DNA from: Gp1-AA122 sp035631655
GTDB taxonomy: Bacteria; Acidobacteriota; Terriglobia; Terriglobales; Acidobacteriaceae
Assembly (NCBI GenBank): GCA_035631655.1
Contig: DASQIH010000216.1
Span: 3,463-67,462 of the forward strand
Reading direction: 5' to 3'
Length of the DNA: 64,000 nt
The position numbers and the translations under genes were made by a program. Below are positions 43,166 through 51,374 of the stretch, piece after piece. Every line of letters begins with the position of its first letter. The stretch's first letter is position 1. Under the pieces are notes generated by a model. The model was not told where the DNA came from. It ran no database searches and saw nothing but the letters and a program-made list of their open reading frames with translations.

Positions 43166-44428
43166 TTACTTCGCTGCCCACTTCACGTCCTTCAAGTTCA
43201 CGCCTTCCTTAGCCATCTCATACAGCGGCGAAAGCTCTCGCAACCGCTCCACCGTCTCGCACACGCGATCGGCCACGTAATCCACTTCGGCTTCGGTATT
43301 GAACCGTCCGAGCCCAAAACGGATCGAGCTATGTGCCAATTCATCTCCAGTGCCGAGAGCCTTTAGAACATAAGACGGCTCCAGCGTCGCCGAAGTGCAG
43401 GCCGAGCCGCTGGACACCGCCACATCATTGATCCCCATGAGCAACGACTCGCCTTCCACGTAAGCAAAACTGAGGTTCAGATTGCCGGGCAGACGGTGCT
43501 CCATCGAGCCGTTGATGTACACCTCGTCGAGACGGCTCATAATTTTGTCCCTTAGCCGGTTGCGCAGCCCCGCCAAGTGACAAGCTTCCTTCGGCATCTC
43601 CTCGGTCGCAATAGCGCAAGCCTTGCCCAGGCCCACGATCCCAGGAACGTTCAGGGTTCCCGAGCGCATGCCGCGTTCGTGGCCGCCGCCATCGATGATC
43701 GGCGAAAGCTGCACGCGCGGATTCTTGCGCCGCACATAAAGCGCTCCGACGCCCTTCGGCCCGTACATCTTGTGCGCCGAAATCGACATGAGATCGATGC
43801 ACTGCTTATTTACGTCGACCAGCATCTTGCCCACGGCCTGCGTCGCATCGCTGTGGAAAATCACGCCCCGTTCCCGGCACAGCTTCCCAACTTCTTCGAT
43901 CGGCTGCAGCACGCCAATTTCGTTGTTGGCGGCCATAATCGTCACCAGAATAGTCTTGGCGTCGATCGCACGCTTCAAATCCTCCAGATCAATCAGGCCA
44001 TCCTTTTGCACCGGCAAGTACGTGACCCGGTAGCCGTATTTCTCCAGCCGCTTGCAGGCATCGAGCACAGCCTTGTGCTCCGTCACGGCGGTAATGATGT
44101 GGTTGCCCTTCTCCCGGTACATCTCGGCCACACCTTTAATGGCCAGGTTGTCGCTTTCGGTCGCGCCGGAGGTGAAGATGATCTCCTTGTTGGTAGCGCC
44201 AATGAGCTTGGCAATACGTTCCCGCGCGGTTTCGACGGCCTCTTCCGCCACCCAGCCGAAAGCATGGTTGCGGCTGGCCGCATTGCCGAACCGCTCCGCG
44301 AAATAGGGCAGCATCTCCTGTAGCACGCGCGGATCGACCGGAGTGGTGGCGTGGTTATCCATGTAGATGGGCAGCTTGACGCCGTTGGGCCCTTCGCGTA
44401 CCTCGAACCCCTTCCTGTCCGTGCTCAT
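43166..44428 (-). CDS. iscS: Cysteine desulfurase IscS
   Basis: A 420-residue PLP enzyme giving sulfur for Fe-S clusters and tRNA thiolation. It has YMDNHATTPVDPRVL, the PLP lysine in SISAHKMYGPKGVGALYV, TSGATESDNLAIKG and the catalytic cysteine loop SSGSACTSATLEPSYVL. The length and the loop place it in the IscS/NifS group I. Its C terminus (LREL...YEMAKEGVNLKDVKW) matches IscS and includes the IscU-binding region. It follows iscR by 31 bp. Confidence 0.96.
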   Translation of the reverse strand: MSTDRKGFEVREGPNGVKLPIYMDNHATTPVDPRVLQEMLPYFAERFGNAASRNHAFGWVAEEAVETARERIAKLIGATNKEIIFTSGATESDNLAIKGVAEMYREKGNHIITAVTEHKAVLDACKRLEKYGYRVTYLPVQKDGLIDLEDLKRAIDAKTILVTIMAANNEIGVLQPIEEVGKLCRERGVIFHSDATQAVGKMLVDVNKQCIDLMSISAHKMYGPKGVGALYVRRKNPRVQLSPIIDGGGHERGMRSGTLNVPGIVGLGKACAIATEEMPKEACHLAGLRNRLRDKIMSRLDEVYINGSMEHRLPGNLNLSFAYVEGESLLMGINDVAVSSGSACTSATLEPSYVLKALGTGDELAHSSIRFGLGRFNTEAEVDYVADRVCETVERLRELSPLYEMAKEGVNLKDVKWAAK

Positions 44429-44459
44429 GATTGCTCTCCTGCTTTTTATAAAAAGAGCC

Positions 44460-44918
44460 TTATCCCAGCGTGACCAGCGGGAGCGGTTTTTTTCTTCGCC
44501 GGTTACCTTCCGCCAGCTCTTCTTTCAACTCCGAAATGGTAATGCCCTTCAGAACGTCTTCAATGCTGCTGCTGACTTTGCGCAGCGGCTCGCGCACCGT
44601 GCAGCGGTCAGTTTGCCCGCAAGCGCCGCGGACCGTGACGCAAGAAGTGATGAGCAGTGGCCCATCGATGGCTCGGATTACCTCAAAAGCGGAAATCGTA
44701 TGTGGAGAGCGCGCCAGATGGTAACCGCCGTTAATTCCATGCCGAGAACGTAGTAATCCCGACTTCGCCAGCCGTTGCAGGATCTTGGCCACCGCCTCTT
44801 GCGGAAGCCCGTACGCCTCCGCCACATCTTTGGCACTACAAGCTCCCTCGTCGGCCCGCTCGGCCAAGTGCTTCATGGCCATCAGCCCATAATCAGCTTT
44901 CTTGGTGAGCTTAAGCAT
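44460..44918 (-). CDS. iscR: Rrf2-family Fe-S regulator IscR
   Basis: A 152-residue winged-helix regulator. LKLTKKADYGLMAMKHLAER and the recognition region AVAKILQRLAKSGLLRSRHG are typical of Rrf2 proteins. The cluster-binding loop has three cysteines (SCVTVRGACGQTDRC). ATG 44918 begins the conserved MLKLTKKADYG. Being first in the isc operon, it probably represses it when holding [2Fe-2S]. It precedes iscS on the same strand. Confidence 0.92.
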   Translation of the reverse strand: MLKLTKKADYGLMAMKHLAERADEGACSAKDVAEAYGLPQEAVAKILQRLAKSGLLRSRHGINGGYHLARSPHTISAFEVIRAIDGPLLITSCVTVRGACGQTDRCTVREPLRKVSSSIEDVLKGITISELKEELAEGNRRRKKPLPLVTLG

Positions 44919-44961
44919 GCCCTGCGTGGCGCCCAAAATCCGACCTTGTTGGTCGTATATC

Positions 44962-44989
44962 ATTGTATACCTGAGTACCGCGAAAGCAA
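44962..44989 (-). promoter_or_regulatory. Putative isc operon promoter with IscR-like half-site
   Basis: On the minus strand, TTGCTT (44984-44989) and TACAAT (44962-44967) are 16 bp apart, about 45 bp before the iscR start. ATACCTGAGT (44967-44976, plus strand) overlaps the spacer and matches one half of the type 1 IscR site ATASYYGACT at nine of ten positions; the second half is not visible. Autoregulation by IscR is inferred. Confidence 0.45.
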
Positions 44990-45171
44990 CCGAAGGCAGA
45001 CAACCGTGCCGCGGCGTTAGACACGACATAAGTTCTGCCTTACTAGTGTCTTGCATTGACGACTGTCAGCACCTGCCCTCCCGGAGATGTCTGCCGCGAC
45101 CTGCGGCAGAAGGATTCCCCATCGGTGGAAAAGTCACTGTCAGCAGTGACCGCTGAGTGACCTCTGAGTAC

Positions 45172-45199
45172 TTGACAAGCCTACCGGCGGGGCTACAAT
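45172..45199 (+). promoter_or_regulatory. Strong sigma70-type promoter
   Basis: TTGACA (45172-45177) and TACAAT (45194-45199) with a 16 bp spacer, on the plus strand, ~110 bp before the small zinc-ribbon gene at 45310. Confidence 0.65.
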
Positions 45200-45309
45200 A
45201 CCCGCAATTCCGGAGCAAAAGCCCCTCACCCACCCCGGGGCGGAGGGTTCGTATCCCGGATTTATGAATCCAACCTGCGTCGTCACCAGTTCCCGAACAG
45301 AGACTGAAC

Positions 45310-45459
45310 ATGAATCAGTGTAAGCATCCCCGCGTGCAGATCGTGGCCCGTGAAGCAGACGCCGAATTCGTCGAATGCCTCGAGTGCGGCGAGATCTTTG
45401 AGTCCAGCGAATTCAAAGACATGGCCATCGAAGACAGTTCTGCCAGCGCCGACTCCTGA
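45310..45459 (+). CDS. Small zinc-ribbon-like protein
   Basis: A 49-residue protein, ATG 45310. It has CKHPRVQIVAREADAEFVEC followed by LECGEIFES, that is Cys-x-x-His...Cys-x-x-Cys, a likely zinc knuckle. The tail is acidic. A good promoter lies ~110 bp upstream, so it is probably a real, independently expressed gene despite its size. Function unknown; zinc binding is inferred from the Cys/His spacing. Confidence 0.7.
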   Translation: MNQCKHPRVQIVAREADAEFVECLECGEIFESSEFKDMAIEDSSASADS

Positions 45460-45612
45460 ACGCCTTCTCCACCCCGTCTATACGTGAGAACCCTGCTCCT
45501 TGTGTGTCCCCAACCACACCGAGGTAACCTGAACCAGCAGTAGTTTGTAGCGATTCCCGAACAACTCTGATATGTTGCGGCCCGGGAGTAGTCCGCCTCG
45601 TAGGAGGTTTGC

Positions 45613-45993
45613 TTGCCGCCTGTGGCTTTGGTAGTCGACGACTCCATGCTTGCCCGGCATTCTGTCTCCCGGTTCCTCGAAGAGCACGGCTTCGTCGTCG
45701 AGTCTGTCTCCAACGGACAGGAGGCTTTAGACAAGCTGGCGAATTTCCGTCCCAACCTGATCGTCACGGACATGAAAATGCCCGGGATGAGCGGCAGCGA
45801 ATTGATCAGGGCTTTGAAGACCAACCGTCGCACAGCCGGCATCCCCATCATCATCGTGGCCGCCCGCCAGAGCGGCGTGGATCCTAATTCCGACGGTCAG
45901 GCCGACTACGCGATCTATAAGGACATCAATGTCGAATCCCAGCTGGACAAGGCACTGGCGGCACTGTTCGGACCTAGCGATGGTCGTGGGTAG
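45613..45993 (+). CDS. CheY-like single-domain response regulator
   Basis: A 126-residue receiver: VALVVDDSMLARHSVSRFLE with the acidic pair, NLIVTDMKMPGMSGSELI with the phospho-acceptor Asp in VTDMK, IIIVAARQ for the Thr/Ser position (Ala here) and YAIYKDINVESQL with the conserved Lys. No output domain. TTG 45613 is used with AGGAGG (45602-45607) 5 bases upstream. No histidine kinase is adjacent, so the partner is unknown. Confidence 0.9.
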   Translation: MPPVALVVDDSMLARHSVSRFLEEHGFVVESVSNGQEALDKLANFRPNLIVTDMKMPGMSGSELIRALKTNRRTAGIPIIIVAARQSGVDPNSDGQADYAIYKDINVESQLDKALAALFGPSDGRG

Positions 45994-46011
45994 AATTGCC
46001 GATTTTCAACT

Positions 46012-46080
46012 GCCGATTGCCAATTGAAAGCTCGGAATGCTGTCACTAAATTGGGAATTGGAAATTGGCGATTGGCAATC
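46012..46080. repeat. Inverted repeat between convergent genes
   Basis: GATTGCCAAT (46015-46024) and ATTGGCAATC (46071-46080) form a perfect 10 bp inverted repeat, with internal AATTGGGAATTGGAAATTGG words. It lies between the response-regulator stop and the tsaD stop and may serve as a bidirectional terminator, though it lacks a long T run. Confidence 0.5.
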
Positions 46081-46082
46081 TT

Positions 46083-47231
46083 CTAAGCTCTCAATGCCAA
46101 TCCCGCCTCTGCCGAAAAATCTGCGGGCGCGAAGTCTCCCGCGAGAAACTTTGGATACGCCGCGGCCGCGATCATAGCGGCATTATCCGTGGACAGAGGA
46201 CGTGAAGGGAAAAACACAGGCAGTCCTTCCATCGCGGCATCGTGCTCGAAGCGTTGCCGCAACTCATTGTTGGCCGCGACGCCGCCTGTCACGAACAGCG
46301 TAGCCACATCGTAAGCGCGCGCTGCTGCAAGTGTTTTGCTGACCAGGTCGTCAACCATGGCGCGCTGGAATGAGGCCACCAGGTCCAGTGTTTCCTTGTC
46401 ACACAGCCGCAGGTAGTCTTCCAGTTTCGGTTTGACGATTCCGGCTAGGCTTCTTCGCCGAACTTCAATCGCGCCTTGCATCCCGTGCGTCTCTACATAA
46501 CGCAGTACGGCCGTCTTGATTCCGCTGTAGGAAAAATCGAAGCGCGGACGCTCTTCCTCCGTCTTGTCGCGGTCTTTGCGGTCCCGATGTTTGATCTGAG
46601 AGGGGGGAAACCTTACCGCCTCAGGATCGCCGTGGCTTGACAGCTTGTCGACGACCGGTCCGCCGGGATATCCCAGGCCCAGCAACTTGGCAACTTTATC
46701 GAATGCCTCCCCAGCCGCGTCATCCCGCGTGTGTCCGATGTTCTGATACGACCAGGCCTCGCCTTTCTGCTCCACCAGGTAAAGATGAGTGTGCCCACCG
46801 GAAACCACCAGGGCCAACACCGGAAACACTATCTCATGATTCCCCTTCTGTCGCTCTTCCAGCAGCACGGCATGTATGTGTCCTTCGAGGTGGTTGACGG
46901 CAATCAGAGGTTTGTCGAGCGCAAAGGCCAGTGCCTTGGCGTAGCTGATGCCGACCAGCAGCGCCCCTGCCAATCCCGGACCCTGCGTCACAGCAATGGC
47001 ATCAATGGACTGGTACGTTTGTCCGGCATCCGCCAGCGCCTTGCGAACCACGGGAACAATGGCCCGCAGATGCTCTCGCGAGGCCAGTTCCGGAACCACG
47101 CCTCCGTAAGGTTGGTGCGTGGCGATTTGCGAGAACACCACGTTCGAGGCGACCTGCTCCCCCGACCGGACCACCGCCGCCCCAGTCTCGTCGCAGGAAC
47201 TCTCGATGCCCAGGATGTGGACAGACGACAT
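46083..47231 (-). CDS. tsaD: tRNA N6-threonylcarbamoyladenosine transferase TsaD
   Basis: Transfers the threonylcarbamoyl group to A37 of ANN-decoding tRNAs with TsaB/TsaE. 382 residues, somewhat longer than the usual ~340. HILGIESSCDETGAAVV, VAVTQGPGLAGALLVG-like block, the iron ligands in AVNHLEGHIHAVLLE, LVVSGGHTHLYLVE, LFVTGGVAANNELRQRF. Extra charged residues around HRDRKDRDKTEEERPRFDFS account for part of the length. Essential in most bacteria. Divergent from cca with only 34 bp between starts. Confidence 0.96.
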   Translation of the reverse strand: MSSVHILGIESSCDETGAAVVRSGEQVASNVVFSQIATHQPYGGVVPELASREHLRAIVPVVRKALADAGQTYQSIDAIAVTQGPGLAGALLVGISYAKALAFALDKPLIAVNHLEGHIHAVLLEERQKGNHEIVFPVLALVVSGGHTHLYLVEQKGEAWSYQNIGHTRDDAAGEAFDKVAKLLGLGYPGGPVVDKLSSHGDPEAVRFPPSQIKHRDRKDRDKTEEERPRFDFSYSGIKTAVLRYVETHGMQGAIEVRRRSLAGIVKPKLEDYLRLCDKETLDLVASFQRAMVDDLVSKTLAAARAYDVATLFVTGGVAANNELRQRFEHDAAMEGLPVFFPSRPLSTDNAAMIAAAAYPKFLAGDFAPADFSAEAGLALRA

Positions 47232-47265
47232 AACCTTATATTATCTGAGCGACATCTAAAGCGAC

Positions 47266-48654
47266 TTGCTCAAAGAACACGCCATCTCGATCGTGCGCAG
47301 GTTGCGCGACTCCAGACATCAGGCTTATCTGGTGGGGGGATGCGTGCGCGACTTGGTACTCGGCCGCGAACCCGCCGACTACGACGTGACCACTGATGCC
47401 ACCCCTGATGAAGTCATGCGTCTGTTCCCGGAAACCTACGCGGTAGGCGCGCAGTTCGGAGTGGTCCTGGTTCCTTTTTTGAAAGACCATAGTAGAGACG
47501 GGGCCCGCCTCGTCTCCTCACCCGAACCAGACGCAGCTTGCCGCGTCTCTACCGAGCATCCGGGCGTGGTCGAGGTTGCGACTTTTCGCAGCGACATCGG
47601 TCATAGCGATGGGCGTCATCCCGACCAGGTCCGCTACAGCAAGGATCCGCGCCAGGATGTCGAGCGCCGCGATTTCACCATCAACGGCCTTCTCTTCGAT
47701 CCCGTCAAAGATGAAGTCCTCGATTTTGTTGGCGGCCGCAAAGACCTGGATGCGGGCATCATTCGTACCATCGGCGACCCGGAACGCCGTTTCGCCGAAG
47801 ACAAGCTGCGCATGCTGCGCGCTGTGCGCTTCGCCGCTCGCTTCGACTACACCATTGAACCGGCTACCTTCGCTGCTATCCAGAAATTGGCCGATCAGAT
47901 TCACCAGGTTTCCCGCGAGCGGGTGCGCGACGAACTGACCAAGATGCTGACCGAAGGGCACGCACGCCGGGCCTTCCTCCTGCTCGATGAGACCGATTTG
48001 TTGCAGGAGGTCCTGCCCGAAATTACGGCGATGAAGGGTGTCGAGCAACCACCCCAGTTCCATCCCGAAGGCGACGTCTTCGTCCACACGCTGCTCCTGC
48101 TCGAAAGACTTCCGCAGCCCTATCCCCGCACCTTGGCCTGGGGCGCTCTGCTACACGATGTCGGCAAGCCCCCCACGTTCCGCGTCGCACCCGACCGGAT
48201 TCGCTTTGATGGTCACGTCGAAGTCGGCGTCAAAATGGCGCAGGAGATTTGTCATCGTCTCCGTTTCTCCAACGAAGATACCGAGCAGATCCTTGCCCTG
48301 ATCGCCAATCACATGCGCTTTGCCCAAGTCGATCGCATGAAGGAATCCACCCTCAAAAAATTCATGCGCTTGCCTCGCTTTGCAGAGCACCTGGAACTGC
48401 ATCGCATGGATTGCCAGTCCAGCCATGGCGACCTGACTTCCTACAACTTCACCCGTGAAAAGCTGGCGGCTACCCCACCCGAAATCATGCGCCCGAAGCC
48501 CCTTCTAACCGGACACGACCTGATCGCCACCGGCTACACTCCAGGTCCACGCTTCAAAGAAATCCTTTCCGCCGTGGAAGATTCGCAACTGGAAGGAAGG
48601 CTGCATAATAAAGAAGAAGCAATTGAGTTCGTCCGGCGCGAGTTTCCGCAGTAA
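47266..48654 (+). CDS. cca: CCA-adding tRNA nucleotidyltransferase with HD domain
   Basis: A 462-residue enzyme adding or repairing the tRNA 3' CCA. Nucleotidyltransferase head: YLVGGCVRDLVLGREPADYD with catalytic aspartates, RRDFTINGLLFDP, RFAEDKLRMLRAVRFAARFD. C-terminal HD part: LAWGALLHDVGKPPTF. Start TTG 47266 is nearest the conserved region; no clear ribosome-binding site, and the 34 bp to tsaD suggest overlapping promoters or a leaderless message. Residues ~76-96 are encoded by a palindromic 61 bp insertion not expected in relatives, placed before VVEVATFRSD. Confidence 0.93.
   Translation: MLKEHAISIVRRLRDSRHQAYLVGGCVRDLVLGREPADYDVTTDATPDEVMRLFPETYAVGAQFGVVLVPFLKDHSRDGARLVSSPEPDAACRVSTEHPGVVEVATFRSDIGHSDGRHPDQVRYSKDPRQDVERRDFTINGLLFDPVKDEVLDFVGGRKDLDAGIIRTIGDPERRFAEDKLRMLRAVRFAARFDYTIEPATFAAIQKLADQIHQVSRERVRDELTKMLTEGHARRAFLLLDETDLLQEVLPEITAMKGVEQPPQFHPEGDVFVHTLLLLERLPQPYPRTLAWGALLHDVGKPPTFRVAPDRIRFDGHVEVGVKMAQEICHRLRFSNEDTEQILALIANHMRFAQVDRMKESTLKKFMRLPRFAEHLELHRMDCQSSHGDLTSYNFTREKLAATPPEIMRPKPLLTGHDLIATGYTPGPRFKEILSAVEDSQLEGRLHNKEEAIEFVRREFPQ
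47492..47552. repeat. Palindromic repeat element inserted in frame inside cca
   Basis: A 61 bp segment bounded by perfect 9 bp inverted ends GTAGAGACG/CGTCTCTAC. It contains two small hairpins, GAGACGGGG...CGTCTC and GACGCAGC...GCGTC. It interrupts the usual cca sequence between GVVLVPFLKD and GVVEVATF and adds ~20 residues without breaking the frame. Confidence 0.65.
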
Positions 48655-48658
48655 TTAT

Positions 48659-48759
48659 TCACCGCCGAGATCGCCGAGAATGCACGAAAAATCTCGTCAT
48701 CCTAAGCGGACGGCATTCCTCCTGTCCTCTCGCGTCCTCGGCGCTCTCGGCGGTGAAGG
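48659..48759. repeat. MITE-like inverted-repeat element
   Basis: TTCACCGCCGAGATCGCCGAGA at the left (near 48659-48680) is mirrored by TCGGCGCTCTCGGCGGTGAA at the right (near 48739-48758), enclosing a GTCATCCTAAGCGGA word. Copies of the end sequence occur elsewhere (57857-57885, 60236-60258, 61058-61075). It lies just before the DUF721 gene. Confidence 0.55.
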
Positions 48760-48798
48760 TGTTAAAATCTACAATTCATTAAAAAGGGGAGGGGCACC

Positions 48799-49092
48799 AT
48801 GGAGCACGCAGCCGCTGGTCTTCAGAAGATTGTCAGTGACGCCTTGCGGCGCACGCCCCCCGGTCAGGCTCCCATCCTGGCATGGCCGTTGGCCTGCGGT
48901 ACAGCGGTTGCCGAACGCACGCGAGTTCTCGATTTCGCACGCGGCGTATTGCGCGTAGAGGTTCCGGATTCCGGCTGGCGCACCGAACTGCAAGCGCTCG
49001 CACCCCAGTATCTTGCTGTAATCAACCGCTACACCGGCGAGAGCGTTCAGCGTATTCAGTTTGTCGTCGGCGAGAAGGTCGCACGCCGCTGA
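48799..49092 (+). CDS. DUF721 (DciA-like) protein
   Basis: A 97-residue protein of the DUF721 family, which includes DciA, the bacterial replicative-helicase loader. Conserved-looking blocks: LQKIVSDALRRTP, WPLACGTAVAERTRVLDFAR, GVLRVEVPDSGWRTELQALA, PQYLAVINRYTGESVQRIQF. GGGGAGGGGC precedes ATG 48799. A helicase-loading role is a family expectation only. Confidence 0.8.
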   Translation: MEHAAAGLQKIVSDALRRTPPGQAPILAWPLACGTAVAERTRVLDFARGVLRVEVPDSGWRTELQALAPQYLAVINRYTGESVQRIQFVVGEKVARR

Positions 49093-49212
49093 TGTTGTCA
49101 TCCTGAGCGAGGTTGCACCCTGCCGAGCGAAGGATCTAGGCGAGCCGCGGCGCGCAATCGCGCGGTGCAGGCGCGATTGCCATAACGCGCCAGGCGAGCA
49201 ATCCTTACTTAA

Positions 49213-49551
49213 ATGAAAGTCACCGAAAAAGATGTGTCGTATGTGGCCGACCTGGCGAACCTTGAGCTCACTGCGGATGAGTGTGCCCGCATGGTGCGCG
49301 ATTTGAATTCGATTCTGGATTACATCGACCGCCTCAATCAGCTCGACACCACCAACGTGCCGCCCATGGCGCAGACCTCCGATCGTTTTGGTGTCGATCC
49401 GGCCAAGCAAGGCAGCGCCCGTTTCGCCTATGCCAGCCGGGAAGACATCCATAATGGCCTGCGCAAGTCATTGCCTCGTGAGGAAGCCCTCGCCAACGCG
49501 CCCGAATCCGACGGAACATTCTTCACAGTACCCAAAGTGATCGAGCGATAG
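49213..49551 (+). CDS. gatC: Asp/Glu-tRNA amidotransferase subunit C
   Basis: A 112-residue small subunit of GatCAB, which converts Glu-tRNA(Gln) and/or Asp-tRNA(Asn) into the amidated forms. VSYVADLANLELTADECARM, LNSILDYIDRLNQLDTTNV and the C-terminal FFTVPKVIER are GatC signatures. It stands before gatA with a DUF5076 gene in between; gatB is not in the window. Confidence 0.95.
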   Translation: MKVTEKDVSYVADLANLELTADECARMVRDLNSILDYIDRLNQLDTTNVPPMAQTSDRFGVDPAKQGSARFAYASREDIHNGLRKSLPREEALANAPESDGTFFTVPKVIER

Positions 49552-49565
49552 ATTTGGAGGTCGCC

Positions 49566-49862
49566 ATGTCTGCCGAGCTTTGCCTCCCGCCCAGCGCGGT
49601 CTCAGACAAGAACGCTTGCGAATTGATTCGAGCCTGGGCGGCTCATGGCGGATTGCATTGCAGCCTAAATGTTGAAGCATGGCCCGATGATAAGGCTGCG
49701 ATCGGTTGGGGCATTCTCCTGTCTGACGTCGCCCGCCACGTGGCCGATGCGCTCAAACAGTCTCAGGGCTTTGAACAACCCGATACCATCAACCAGATTC
49801 GCGCCGTTTTCAACTCTGAGTTGACTGCTCCCACCGCGCATACCAAGGGAGGGTTTACTTAA
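49566..49862 (+). CDS. DUF5076-type protein between gatC and gatA
   Basis: 98 residues. The start ATG 49566 follows GGAGG (49556-49560) and sits 14 bp after gatC. Segments LIRAWAAHGGLHCSLNVEAW, GWGILLSDVARHVADAL and TINQIRAVFNSELTAPT are reminiscent of DUF5076. Function unknown; its position suggests co-expression with the amidotransferase but no direct link is known. It ends 3 bp before gatA. Confidence 0.75.
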   Translation: MSAELCLPPSAVSDKNACELIRAWAAHGGLHCSLNVEAWPDDKAAIGWGILLSDVARHVADALKQSQGFEQPDTINQIRAVFNSELTAPTAHTKGGFT

Positions 49863-49865
49863 ACC

Positions 49866-51305
49866 GTGGAGATCAGTTCCCTCACGATTGATGCCGCTCG
49901 GTCCGCGGTCGCCGAGCGCAAAACCACCGCGACAGCCCTGGCCGAATCCTTCTACGCCAGGATCGAGAAAGAAGACCCGGCAGTTGGCGCTTACCTGACC
50001 CTTTCCAAAGACCGTGCTTTAGCAAAGGCCGCGCAGGTAGACGCACTGGCTGCCAAGGGGGAAAAGCTGCCGCCACTAGGCGGTGTTCCCGTCGGCATCA
50101 AAGACGTGATGATTACGCGTGGCGTGCGCACAACTGCGGGCTCGAAGATCCTGAAGAATTTCATTCCACCTTATGACTGCACCGCGGTAGCGCGTATGGA
50201 AGCGGCCGGAGCGGTGGTGCTGGGCAAAATGAATTGCGACGAGTTCGCCATGGGCTCGTCCAACGAGAATTCCGCGTACAAGCCGGTGCACAATCCCCAC
50301 GATTTGACCCGGGTCCCTGGAGGCTCTTCCGGAGGATCAGCGGCCGCGGTCGCAGCCGGAATGGCGGTGGTCACGCTCGGCTCTGATACCGGAGGCTCCA
50401 TCCGCCAGCCCGCATCGTTCTGCGGGGTAGTTGGATTGATGCCCACCTACGGTCGTGTTTCGCGCTACGGCCTTATCGCCTTCGCTTCCTCGCTCGACCA
50501 TATTGGTCCCCTGGCCAAAACCGTAAAAGATGCCGCCATCGTCCTGCGTACCATCGCGGGTCGCGACCCGATGGATTCGACCTCCGCCGATCTCCCGGTG
50601 CCTGACTACGTCGCTGAACTGGAAAAGCCTGTGCGCGGTCTCAAGCTGGGTGTCGCCAAGGAGTATTTCGGAGAAGGCCTCGACCAAGAAGTCCGGGACG
50701 CCGTGGAATCCGCCATTCAGAAATGGGCCAGCCTGGGATGTGAGATCGTGCCCGTGTCCCTGCCTCACACCGAGTATGCGATCCCAACTTATTATCTGGT
50801 GGCAACCGCGGAAGCTTCTTCCAACCTCGCCCGCTACGACGGCGTTCGCTACGGCCACCGCGCCCGGAACGTGCGCACCCTTTCCGATATGTACGAGCGC
50901 ACGCGGGATGAAGGTTTTGGCGCCGAGGTAAAGCGCCGCATCATGCTGGGAACGTATGCGCTAAGCGCCGGCTACTACGATGCCTACTACCTCAAGGCTC
51001 AGCGCGTCCGTACACTACTGACCCGCGATTTCGAAGAGGCCTTCAAAAAGGTGGACGCTATTATCACTCCCACTAGCCCCACGCCGGCCTTCAAATTAGG
51101 GGAGAAAGCCGACGATCCCCTGGCCATGTACCTGGCCGATATCTACACGGTGACGGCTGACCTGGTGGGCATTCCGGGAATTTCGATCCCTTGCGGTGAG
51201 ACCTGTGAAAAACTACCGATAGGTGTGCAACTTCTGGGCCGCCACTTCGACGAAGCGACCCTCCTGCGCCTGGCCCACGTTTACGAACAAGCGCGCAAGA
51301 ACTGA
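49866..51305 (+). CDS. gatA: Asp/Glu-tRNA amidotransferase subunit A
   Basis: The amidase subunit of GatCAB; 479 residues. The amidase signature is complete: VPVGIKDVMITRGVRTTAGS with catalytic Lys, VPGGSSGGSAAAVAAGM with the cis-Ser, and TLGSDTGGSIRQPASFCG with the nucleophilic Ser. MPTYGRVSRYGLIAFASSLD follows. Glutamine-derived ammonia is passed to the GatB site. Start GTG 49866, coupled to the preceding genes. Confidence 0.96.
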   Translation: MEISSLTIDAARSAVAERKTTATALAESFYARIEKEDPAVGAYLTLSKDRALAKAAQVDALAAKGEKLPPLGGVPVGIKDVMITRGVRTTAGSKILKNFIPPYDCTAVARMEAAGAVVLGKMNCDEFAMGSSNENSAYKPVHNPHDLTRVPGGSSGGSAAAVAAGMAVVTLGSDTGGSIRQPASFCGVVGLMPTYGRVSRYGLIAFASSLDHIGPLAKTVKDAAIVLRTIAGRDPMDSTSADLPVPDYVAELEKPVRGLKLGVAKEYFGEGLDQEVRDAVESAIQKWASLGCEIVPVSLPHTEYAIPTYYLVATAEASSNLARYDGVRYGHRARNVRTLSDMYERTRDEGFGAEVKRRIMLGTYALSAGYYDAYYLKAQRVRTLLTRDFEEAFKKVDAIITPTSPTPAFKLGEKADDPLAMYLADIYTVTADLVGIPGISIPCGETCEKLPIGVQLLGRHFDEATLLRLAHVYEQARKN

Positions 51306-51374
51306 CTCTTCCCTTGTCATTCCGAGGAGGACTTCAGTCCGACGAGGAGTCTGGTGTGAGACTCGGCTTGAGCC

